Shown: positions 44,410-51,548 of the stretch, in pieces
Position numbering within the stretch: the stretch's first letter is position 1
Layout: each line of letters begins with the position of its first letter
NCBI GenBank assembly: GCA_964542745.1
Contig: CAZIVR010000006.1
Span: 1 to 64,000, forward strand
Reading direction: 5' to 3'
DNA from: DATKAB01 sp964542745
GTDB taxonomy: Bacteria; Eisenbacteria; RBG-16-71-46
DNA: 64,000 bases
Notes under the pieces: model-generated
Databases searched by the model: none
What the model was told of the DNA's origin: nothing
What the model saw: the letters and a program-made list of their open reading frames with translations, nothing else
Program-made: the position numbers and the translations under genes

Positions 44410-46013
44410 GCCGCACCTCCCTGCGCCACCATGGCCTCGCCCCGCACGCCCAGCCGCTCCTTCAGGTGCTCGGCCACTCGCAGCGCGTTGGCCATGATCG
44501 TGAGCGCCGGGTTGACCGCGCTGCTGGAGGGGAAGAACGAGCCGTCCACCACGTAGAGATTGTCGAGGTCGTGCGCCTTGCAGTTCAGGTCCAGCACCGA
44601 GGAGCGCGGATCCGCGCCGAACCGGCAGGTGCCGTTCTGGTGCGCGACGCCCGCGAGCGGGATGCGCTTGCCGATGTAGGCCTGCATCGGGATCAGCTCG
44701 GTGTGGCACTCGGTGCCGTGGGCGTCGCAGGGCACGCGCCGGAGCACCCGCTGCAGCTCGTGGGTCAGGCGCCGGTGCGACTCCTCGTTGTTGGGCGTGT
44801 AGTCCAGGCGGATCTGGCCGTCGCGCTCCACCGTGACGCGGTTCCCGGCGCTCGGCAGGTCCTCGCTGGTGAGCCAGAAGTCGAGCGAGTGCTTCGCCAT
44901 CTGGTCGAGCGTCCAGCCGGGCACGAACTTCGGCGCCCCCGCGCGCAGCGTGTGCTCGTCGAGCTTGCCGACGAACGACACGTGACCCATCGGGTGCGGC
45001 CACTCCTTCGTGCCCCAGTAGAAGTCGTTCATGGCCCAGGTCTTCTGGAACACCGTGGGGTTCTCGCACTTCGTGATCTGCATCATCACGCTGTTCAGGT
45101 GGCACATGTAGTTGCGCCCCACCTGGTCCGACGCGTTGGCGAGCCCGTTCGGGTGCCGGTCGTTCGCCGAGCGCAGCAGCAGCGCGGCCGAGTTGATCGC
45201 GCCCGCCGCCGAGATCACGAGATCGGCCGAGTACGTTTCGGTCCGGCCCTCGCGCTCGACGACCACTCCCGTGACGGCGCGGCCGGCGGCGTCGGTCTCG
45301 AGCTTCTTCACGAGGGCGTTGACCATGAGCGACACGTTCTCGTGCCGGAGCGCCGGGTCCACGCAGGTGACCTGCGCGTCGGCCTTGGCGTTGACGAGGC
45401 ACGGATGGCCGTCGCAGGTCGCGCAGCGCACGCAGGCGCTCCGGCGCCAGTCCGACTCGTCGAGGTGGATGCCGATGGGCACGTGGAACGGCCGGTAGCC
45501 CTGGGCGGCGATCCCGTCGTTGAGGCGCTGGATGCGCGGCTCGTGGCTCACCGCCGGGTGCCTGAAGGGCGCGCTCGCCCACGGCTCGGTCGGATCCTCG
45601 CCGCGCGTGCCGTGCACGCTGTAGAGGTGCTCGGCCCGCGTGTAGTAGGGCTCGAGGTCGGCGTAGCGAATCGGCCATTCGGGCGAGAGGCCGCCCGCGT
45701 GCTCGACCGCGCCGAAGTCGCGCTCGCGCATGCGCAGCAGGGCGGCGCCGTAGAACTTGGTGTTGCCGCCCACGAAGTAGTGCTGGCCGGCCTGGAACTC
45801 CTTGCCCTTCGGATCGCGCCACTTCTCGGCGTTGTTGTAGCGCCCTTCGAGCACCACGGCCTGCGTGCTCCAGTTCTGCGGTTCGCGGCGGGCGTAGTCG
45901 CCGCGCTCGAGCAGCAGGATGCGCTTGCCCGTCGGGGCCAGCGCCCAGGCCAGCGTGCCACCGCCGGCTCCCGTGCCGATGATGATGACGTCGTAGTGGT
46001 TCCCGGCGGACAT
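44406..46013 (-). CDS. GMC-family FAD oxidoreductase
   Basis: 535 residues. FAD-binding start VIIIGTGAGGGTLAWALA and LLLERGDYA; substrate domain in the middle; C-terminal catalytic region with HQNGTCRFGADP and SSSAVNPALTIMANA (His and Asn pair). An unusual Cys cluster, CVRCATCDGHPC, lies near residue 195 and recalls a metal or Fe-S site seen in some bacterial GMC enzymes. The family oxidises alcohols or sugars. No signal peptide is visible. First gene of a run GMC-VOC-glucose dehydrogenase-YHS(-TerB), all start/stop-overlapping, behind one of the shared ECF-type promoters. Confidence 0.9.
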   Translation of the reverse strand: MSAGNHYDVIIIGTGAGGGTLAWALAPTGKRILLLERGDYARREPQNWSTQAVVLEGRYNNAEKWRDPKGKEFQAGQHYFVGGNTKFYGAALLRMRERDFGAVEHAGGLSPEWPIRYADLEPYYTRAEHLYSVHGTRGEDPTEPWASAPFRHPAVSHEPRIQRLNDGIAAQGYRPFHVPIGIHLDESDWRRSACVRCATCDGHPCLVNAKADAQVTCVDPALRHENVSLMVNALVKKLETDAAGRAVTGVVVEREGRTETYSADLVISAAGAINSAALLLRSANDRHPNGLANASDQVGRNYMCHLNSVMMQITKCENPTVFQKTWAMNDFYWGTKEWPHPMGHVSFVGKLDEHTLRAGAPKFVPGWTLDQMAKHSLDFWLTSEDLPSAGNRVTVERDGQIRLDYTPNNEESHRRLTHELQRVLRRVPCDAHGTECHTELIPMQAYIGKRIPLAGVAHQNGTCRFGADPRSSVLDLNCKAHDLDNLYVVDGSFFPSSSAVNPALTIMANALRVAEHLKERLGVRGEAMVAQGGAA

Positions 46014-46059
46014 GGCGACCTCCCAGCGATGGAACGCGGCGGCTCGTGGCGACGAGGGA

Positions 46060-46089
46060 TGGAATGCCGGGCCGCGCGCCCGGGTTCCC
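46060..46089 (-). promoter_or_regulatory. ECF-type promoter, GMC operon
   Basis: Minus strand: GGGAACC (46089-46083), spacer of 17 bases, then ATTCCATC from 46065. The start codon is 52 bases downstream of the -10 box start. It matches the other copies in the 41-63 kb cluster in spacing and in both boxes, while spacers differ. Confidence 0.8.
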
Positions 46090-46230
46090 GGCGTCCGGTT
46101 CGGGGCCGGACGCCGCGGCGCGGCCCCGGCGTCCGCCCCGGAAACACGCGCGCCGCGCGGGGCTTCTCCCCACGCGGCGCGCGGCTTCCACCGATCGGGC
46201 GCGGCCCCATGACCGCCCCGCTCGCCCGCT

Positions 46231-46962
46231 TCAGTTGGCCGCCATCGCCTCCGGCGTGATCGTGACCTTGATCACTTCGGACACTCCGGGGACGCGGTAG
46301 CCCCCGGCCACCCGGACCTTGCCCTTCTCGGCCGGCCCGGTGTTGGGACCCGTCTGGCGCGGTCCCTGGTTGAGGCCCACGCCGGGTTCCTCGTCCACCT
46401 CGGTGCCCGCGTCCCACAGCCGGAACTTCGACGTGATGTCGCCCGAGACCGCGCGGCCCTTTCCGTCCCACAGGGCGATGCCCTTCTCGTCGGGCGCGTA
46501 GAACCAGTCGTTCGACTGCCCGAACATCATCGCGGCGGTGAGCTTCTCGCCCGGATGGGCGGTGAAGCTGAAGGTGAAGCGCTTGCCGGGGAGCGCCGGG
46601 CCGGGCTTGTCGTCGCCGACCGGAATCGCGGCCGCGCCCACCATCCCCACGCCCTTCACGCCCTTGCAGGACTCCACCAGCTTCGAGGGATCGCCGTCCT
46701 CGGCGAGCATCTCGAGCCCCTGGCCACGGTCGGAGGCGCCCGTCTTGAAGAGCGGCGCGATCGAGGTGTGGGTGAGGTACAGCACCGGCGACGTGGGCGC
46801 GGGCGCCGTGCCGCCGGTCGAGAGCCGGAGCGAGGAGGCGGTGGACACGTTCTCGACCGTGACCGTGAAGCGGGTCGCGTGCTTCATGCCGTCGTGGTCG
46901 GCGAGCGCGAGGCCCGGGACCGCGGCCGCCGCGAGCGCGGCGAGGATCAGCGTGCGGGACAT
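46231..46962 (-). CDS. secreted spondin-N domain protein
   Basis: 243 residues. Signal peptide (LILAALAAAAVPGLALA) then a Spondin_N-like domain: RFTVTVENVSTASSLRLSTG near the start, VLYLTHTSIAPLFKTGASD, ESCKGVKGVG, FSFTAHPGEKLTAAMMFGQS and FYAPDEKGIALWDGKG. The C-terminal part (GLNQGPRQTGPNTGPAEKG, then VRVAGGYRVPGVSEVIKVTI) is typical. Bacterial spondin-domain proteins are exported with unknown partners. It follows the DM13 gene by 29 bases and so shares its ECF-type promoter. A Shine-Dalgarno AAAGGAG precedes the ATG. Confidence 0.88.
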   Translation of the reverse strand: MSRTLILAALAAAAVPGLALADHDGMKHATRFTVTVENVSTASSLRLSTGGTAPAPTSPVLYLTHTSIAPLFKTGASDRGQGLEMLAEDGDPSKLVESCKGVKGVGMVGAAAIPVGDDKPGPALPGKRFTFSFTAHPGEKLTAAMMFGQSNDWFYAPDEKGIALWDGKGRAVSGDITSKFRLWDAGTEVDEEPGVGLNQGPRQTGPNTGPAEKGKVRVAGGYRVPGVSEVIKVTITPEAMAAN

Positions 46963-46991
46963 GGAAGGGTCTCCTTTCGGGAGGTTTCGGG

Positions 46992-47876
46992 TTACGAGTG
47001 GATGGCGGAGAGGGGCGCGGTGCCGAAGTTCACGCCGAAGCGCGCGCACCAGATCGTGACGGCGCGGTACTTCGTGAGATCGGTCCCGGCGGGGATGTCG
47101 TAGTTCTGGTCCCCCACGTTGCCCTTGAGGCTGCCGAGGTCCACGAAGCCGGCGCTCGTGACGGTGGCGTTGTCCGTCGCGTCGTCGGCCGCCACCAGGT
47201 AGACGTGCACGTCGGGACCGTTCGAGGTCTCGAAGTTCGTCAGGCGCAGCACCTGCCGGCCGCCCACGGCGTAGACGCCCGCCATGCCGTGGGTGTCGTG
47301 AGCGCCCTTGTGGAAGGCGCCCGCGAGGCTGGGCTGGACGCGACCCGGCATGGGATCGGCCGCCGCCGCGCCCGGCGCGTCCACGGCCTCGAGCGGGGCG
47401 GTGCCGAAGTTCACGCCGAAGCGCGCGCACCAGATGGTGACCGCGCGGTACTTCGAGAGATCGAGGTCCGCGGGCACCGCGTAGTTCTGGTCGCCCACGT
47501 TGCCCTTGATGCTGCCGAGATCCACGAACCCGGCCCCGGTGACCGTGGCGTTGTCCATCGCGTCCGGCGCCGCCACCAGGTAGACGTGCACGTCGGGACC
47601 GTTCGAGGTTTCGAAGTCGGTCAGGCGGAGCAGCCGCGAGCCGTCCGGCTGGCGGTAGATCGTGGCGACGCCGCGGGTCTCGTGGGAGCCCTTGTGGAAA
47701 CGGCCCATCGTGACCATCGCCGGCATGGTGGCCGACGGCGTGGCCGCGGCCGTCGCGACCGGCAGGCTCTCGTTGACGCGGTCGCTGATGAACAGCCTCT
47801 CGGGGCGGAACGCGTACCAGCCGCCCACGCCCACGACCAGCAGGACCAGCGCGATGAGGATGTTGCGGGACTGCAT
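46992..47876 (-). CDS. membrane-anchored protein with two DM13 domains
   Basis: 294 residues. N-terminal membrane anchor (ILIALVLLVVGVGGWYAF), a Ser/Thr/Ala linker, then two DM13 domains of ~105 residues: GRFHKGSHETRGVATIY...LLRLTDFETSNGPDVHVYLV and its second copy beginning GAFHKGAHDTHG. Both keep the invariant Cys (TIWCARFGVNFG), which is thought to be a redox or metal-linked site in DM13. The two halves are nearly identical over long DNA stretches. ATG preceded by AAGGAGG; first gene of the DM13-spondin pair behind an ECF-type promoter. Confidence 0.92.
   Translation of the reverse strand: MQSRNILIALVLLVVGVGGWYAFRPERLFISDRVNESLPVATAAATPSATMPAMVTMGRFHKGSHETRGVATIYRQPDGSRLLRLTDFETSNGPDVHVYLVAAPDAMDNATVTGAGFVDLGSIKGNVGDQNYAVPADLDLSKYRAVTIWCARFGVNFGTAPLEAVDAPGAAAADPMPGRVQPSLAGAFHKGAHDTHGMAGVYAVGGRQVLRLTNFETSNGPDVHVYLVAADDATDNATVTSAGFVDLGSLKGNVGDQNYDIPAGTDLTKYRAVTIWCARFGVNFGTAPLSAIHS
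47013..47670 (-). repeat. internal DNA duplication of the DM13 domain
   Basis: The DNA around 47020-47290 and 47395-47670 is alike, with long identical runs such as GCGGTGCCGAAGTTCACGCC (plus strand) in both copies. The duplication appears recent or is kept similar by gene conversion. Confidence 0.8.
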
Positions 47877-47934
47877 GAAAGAACCTCCTTCGAAGACGGG
47901 TGAGACGGTCACGGGATTCGGTCCGTCGTGAGGA

Positions 47935-47964
47935 GGGAATGCGCGGCGGCACGGCGGGGTTCCC
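47935..47964 (-). promoter_or_regulatory. ECF-type promoter, DM13-spondin genes
   Basis: Minus strand: GGGAACC (47964-47958), 17-base spacer, ATTCCCTC from 47940. The DM13 ATG is 64 bases downstream of the -10 box start. Confidence 0.8.
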
Positions 47965-47980
47965 GGGCGCGGGACCGCGG

Positions 47981-48655
47981 CTAGTCGGCCGGCCCGTTCT
48001 CGATCAGCACGTGGGCGGCCTCGCGGGGCCGGTCGCGCTCGAGGTGCAGCTTCTGGGCGGGGAAGTAGATCTCGGCGTAGTCCGCGGCCAGCCGGCTGGC
48101 GGGCAGGCGCTCCTGGTTGCGCCGGACCGCCCGCGCCAGCGCGGTCTCGAACGGGCAATCCACCCACACCCGCAGGTCGTACCGGGGGCGCAGGTCCCGC
48201 CTCATCAGGAAGATCCCCTCGACGAGGACCACGTCCACGTCGTTCCAGTCGTAACCGAGCCGCCGCGGTCCGCCGAGAAACGGGTGCGGGCGCTCGATCG
48301 CGAGCTGAAGGGTGCGATGGATCCGCAGCGGCTCCAGGACGCGCGAGAAGACCTCCTCGAAGTCGAAGGCGTTCCGGTAGAAATCCTCGCCCGGGCTCGC
48401 GCCGCCGGGGCGGGGGCTGAGGGGCCGGAGCCAGTCGTCGAGCCCGACCAGCGCCACGCGCGACCCGCGCCGCTCGAGGACCGCGGCGGTCTCCCGCGCG
48501 ACCGTGCCCTTGCCCGCGGCGTCCACGCCGCTCACGGCCACGAGGCGCGCCCACGCCGGGCGAGCCGGGGCCGTCTCGAGCACGCGCGCGGCCAGCGCTT
48601 CGGCGCGCGCGGCGAGCCGCCCGGACCCCGCGGCCGGGCGCGACAGCGCGATCAC
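47981..48655 (-). CDS. uridine kinase-like P-loop kinase
   Basis: 224 residues. P-loop VSGVDAAGKGTVARETA near residue 42, then VALVGLDDWLRPLSPRPGG, a lid-like DFEEVFSRVLEPLRIH and the VVLVEGIFLMRRDLRPRYDL segment, all of the uridine kinase/phosphoribulokinase family. The phosphate acceptor is unknown; in this carbohydrate operon a sugar or nucleoside is likely. GTG start overlapping the aquaporin stop (GTGA). Last gene of the long run that begins with the two tiny genes at 54.5 kb. Confidence 0.8.
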   Translation of the reverse strand: MIALSRPAAGSGRLAARAEALAARVLETAPARPAWARLVAVSGVDAAGKGTVARETAAVLERRGSRVALVGLDDWLRPLSPRPGGASPGEDFYRNAFDFEEVFSRVLEPLRIHRTLQLAIERPHPFLGGPRRLGYDWNDVDVVLVEGIFLMRRDLRPRYDLRVWVDCPFETALARAVRRNQERLPASRLAADYAEIYFPAQKLHLERDRPREAAHVLIENGPAD

Positions 48656-49473
48656 GACGGGTCCGCCCGCCGCGCGTGCTCGCAGAAGATGCAGCGCACG
48701 CCGTCGGCGTGGTGGAACTTGGCGCAGCCCGCGCCGGGCGCGGGATGGAGCCTCCGGTAGAGCTCCGCCGCGGCCAGCATGCCGAGCGGCGGGGCGAGGA
48801 AGTAGATCCACCACGCGATCCAGACGCCGGCGACAGCGTCCGACGCGAAGGTGCGGGCCGGGTTCATGCTCATTCCCGAGAGCGGACCGAGCAGCGCGAT
48901 GTAGAGCGCGACCGCGACGCCGGCGAACACGCCCGTGTAGCGCATGAGCCGCGCGCTGGCGTTGGCGGTGAGCACCAGGGTCATGAGCCCGAAGGACATG
49001 GCCAGCTCGGCCGCGAACGCCGCGGCGAAGCCGCGGGGCCCGGGAACCGTCACCGCGTAGTTCACCGCGGGGTCGGCGAGCCGGGGGCCGAGCAGCGACG
49101 CGCTGAACAGCACGCCGAGCGTGCCGCCCGCGAACTGCGCGGCCACGTAGCGGATCGCGTCGCGCGGCGCCACCCGCCCGAGGCGAAGGAACGCCAGCGT
49201 CACGCTCGGGTTCATGTGGGCCCCGGAGCGCATGCCCCACGGCGAGTAGATGAGTCCGATCGCGGTGAGCCCCATGGCCGCGCCGACCAGCGCCCGGCGA
49301 AGATCGCCGTTCGGGATCGCGCCGCGCAGCGGCGAGCCGGGAAGCTCGAACAGCGCGCTGAAGGCGCAGGCCGAGACCATGAACAGCCCGAGCCCGAGCG
49401 CCTCGGCCCCGGTCTCGACCCAGTGGCTTTGCGCCCGGACGTCCGGCCGCGGCAGGGCGGCCTCCCGCGCCAT
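48652..49473 (-). CDS. aquaporin / MIP-family channel with Cys/His-rich tail
   Basis: 273 residues, six membrane helices and both pore loops: GAHMNPSVTLAF (first motif is NPS, not NPA) and GMSMNPARTFASD (second motif NPA, with the Arg). It lets water or small polyols through the membrane. After the last helix a hydrophilic tail carries CAKFHHADGVRCIFCEH, a possible zinc-binding cluster outside the channel core. ATG start 11 bases after the debranching-enzyme stop. Confidence 0.9.
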   Translation of the reverse strand: MAREAALPRPDVRAQSHWVETGAEALGLGLFMVSACAFSALFELPGSPLRGAIPNGDLRRALVGAAMGLTAIGLIYSPWGMRSGAHMNPSVTLAFLRLGRVAPRDAIRYVAAQFAGGTLGVLFSASLLGPRLADPAVNYAVTVPGPRGFAAAFAAELAMSFGLMTLVLTANASARLMRYTGVFAGVAVALYIALLGPLSGMSMNPARTFASDAVAGVWIAWWIYFLAPPLGMLAAAELYRRLHPAPGAGCAKFHHADGVRCIFCEHARRADPS

Positions 49474-49484
49474 GAGCGATCCAC

Positions 49485-51548
49485 TCACAGCGTGATGCCC
49501 GTCGCGGCCGGCGGCGCGCCGGCGCGCGCTCCCGGGCCGCGCGGCGCAGGGGCTTCCGCGCGCCCGGTCTCGACTCCCGCGGGAGCTTCGGCCGCGGGGC
49601 GGCCCGCGCCCGCGAGCACTCCCGCCTCGAGGCGAAGCACCTCGCCCACCGACCACGCCTGGAACGGGCAGCCGCGCGGCGCGTGCGGCGGTTCGGCGTC
49701 GGCGATCTCCGGGAGGTGGCCGATTCCCGCGGCGTCGAGATGGCGGAGCAGCGGAACGACGAAGCGCTCGCGCGCCTCGGCCTTCGCGGCGGGCGTGCCG
49801 CCGCGCACGCGCACCCACGCCTCCACGAACGCGCCGGCGAGCCACGGCCACACCGTGCCCTGGTGGTAGGCGCCGTCGCGCTCGGGCACGCCGCCCTCGT
49901 AGCGCGGGGCGTAGCCCGCTTCGCCCGGAGCGAGCGACCGGGGCCCGAGCGGCGTCCAGAGCCGGGCTTCGGCCGCGTCCACGAGCCGGCGGGCGCGGGC
50001 CCCGGTCAGGAGCGGCCGCGGGAGCCCGCCGACCGCGAAGAGCTGGTTGGGCCGGAAGGCCGGGTCCACCGCCCCCGGCACGTGGTCCACGTCCACCACG
50101 TCGTAGAGCCCGCCGGCCGCCTCGTTCCAGAAGCGCGACGCGAACGACGCGAGCGCCCGGTCGCGGATCGCGGCCCAGCGCGGATCGTGCTCCGCGCCGA
50201 AATCGAGGGCGTTGATCCACAGCGCCTGGATCTCGACCGCCTTGCCGGTGCGGGGCGTCACGACCCGGTCGCCGACTTTGGCGTCCATCCACGTGAGCTG
50301 CACGCCGGGCTCGCCGGAGGCGATCAGGCCGTCGGAATCCATGCGGATCCCGTAGCGCGTGCCGCGCTCGTACCCGGAGAGGATCGCCTGCGTGGCGGCG
50401 ACGAGCGCGCGGCGGCTGGCCGCCGGCACGCGCTTCCCCGCGGCCGCGCAGGCGTCGAGCCACTCGCCCGCCGCCACCGCGTACCAGAGCGAGGCGTCCA
50501 CCGCGTTGTACTCGGGCTCCCCCGCGTCGGCGAAACGGTTGGGGAGCATGCCCTCGCTCACGGCCCCGGCCCACTCGAGCAGGATCTTCCCGGCCACGTC
50601 GAGGCGGCCCCCCGCGAGGCACAGGCCGCGCAGCGCGATGAAGGTGTCGCGGCCCCAGTCGGTGAACCAGGGGTAGCCGGCCACGATCGTGGCGCCCTCG
50701 CCCCGCTTCACGAGGTAGGCGTCGGCCGCGCGGTGCAGCGGGCCCGGGAACGCGGCGCGGCGCTTCCGCTCGGCCGCGCGCAGGCGGCGCGCGGCGCGCG
50801 CCAGCGGTTCTCCGCGGGTCGCGGCCGCCTCGGCCTCAGGGCCGGCACACAGCAGCCAGGTGGCCTCGCCGGCCTCGAGGTCGAAGTGGAATTCCCCGGG
50901 AGCGGCGAGATCCTCGATGAAGTCCAGCCCGCGGCGCCGCTCCTCCTCGTATTGGAACGAACGGAACCACTCGGGAGCCCGGTCGAACCCGCCGTCGTGC
51001 CGCGCGACCACCGGCGGCAGCCCCGGGTAGGCGCCGAACGCCACGCGCCCCTCGCCCGCCTCGCTCGGAAACGGGAACGCCGCGCTTTCGTGGTGCAGCG
51101 CGTGCGAGTCGCGCCCCGAGAGCAGCGGCTTCACGTGCAGGCGCGCCGCCCCCGTCCCGGCCGTGCGCCGCCACGTCACGAGCGTCGCCGCCACACCCTT
51201 CGGCACCAGCACCTCCTGCTCGACGCGCGTGCCGTCGGGGAGCGCGAACGTCCAGCGTGGCCACGGCTCCGGTTCGAACTCGACGAGCCGCGAGGCCCCG
51301 TCCGGGTGCGTGACGCCCGGCGCGTAACGCTGGCTCGAGATCGCCCACGTGCCGGCGGCGGTCTCGACCCACGCCTCGAAGCCGTTCACCAGCACGCTGC
51401 GGCCGGTGGGCGGCGTCACCGCCGCGAGCAGCAGCGCGTGGTAGCGCCGGGTGCGCACGCCCGACACCGTGCCCGAGGCGAAGCCGCCCAGGCCGTCGGC
51501 CTCGAGCCATTCGGCGTCCGGCGCGAAGCGGAGCGCGGGCCCGCTCAC
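49485..51548 (-). CDS. amylo-alpha-1,6-glucosidase / glycogen-debranching-type enzyme
   Basis: 687 residues. N-terminal beta-rich domain (LEADGLGGFASGTVSGVRTR, YHALLLAA) and a C-terminal (alpha/alpha)6 catalytic part with YPWFTDWGRDTFIALRGLC, LPNRFADAGEPEYNAVDASL, QLTWMDAKVGDRVVTPR and DGAYHQGTVWPW. This is the archaeal/bacterial GDE pattern (GH133), with the Asp/Glu residues of TDWGRD and EYNAVD in place. It removes alpha-1,6 glucose branches of glycogen-type glucans. GTG start overlaps the stop of the GH63-like gene (GTGA). The Pro/Ala-rich tail of ~45 residues is not part of the fold. Confidence 0.9.
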   Translation of the reverse strand: MSGPALRFAPDAEWLEADGLGGFASGTVSGVRTRRYHALLLAAVTPPTGRSVLVNGFEAWVETAAGTWAISSQRYAPGVTHPDGASRLVEFEPEPWPRWTFALPDGTRVEQEVLVPKGVAATLVTWRRTAGTGAARLHVKPLLSGRDSHALHHESAAFPFPSEAGEGRVAFGAYPGLPPVVARHDGGFDRAPEWFRSFQYEEERRRGLDFIEDLAAPGEFHFDLEAGEATWLLCAGPEAEAAATRGEPLARAARRLRAAERKRRAAFPGPLHRAADAYLVKRGEGATIVAGYPWFTDWGRDTFIALRGLCLAGGRLDVAGKILLEWAGAVSEGMLPNRFADAGEPEYNAVDASLWYAVAAGEWLDACAAAGKRVPAASRRALVAATQAILSGYERGTRYGIRMDSDGLIASGEPGVQLTWMDAKVGDRVVTPRTGKAVEIQALWINALDFGAEHDPRWAAIRDRALASFASRFWNEAAGGLYDVVDVDHVPGAVDPAFRPNQLFAVGGLPRPLLTGARARRLVDAAEARLWTPLGPRSLAPGEAGYAPRYEGGVPERDGAYHQGTVWPWLAGAFVEAWVRVRGGTPAAKAEARERFVVPLLRHLDAAGIGHLPEIADAEPPHAPRGCPFQAWSVGEVLRLEAGVLAGAGRPAAEAPAGVETGRAEAPAPRGPGARAGAPPAATGITL

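Noticed and set aside
46954..47952. Longer open frame upstream of the spondin ATG
   Set aside because: It is the shifted shadow of the DM13 gene; the signal peptide and AAAGGAG site fix the start at 46962.
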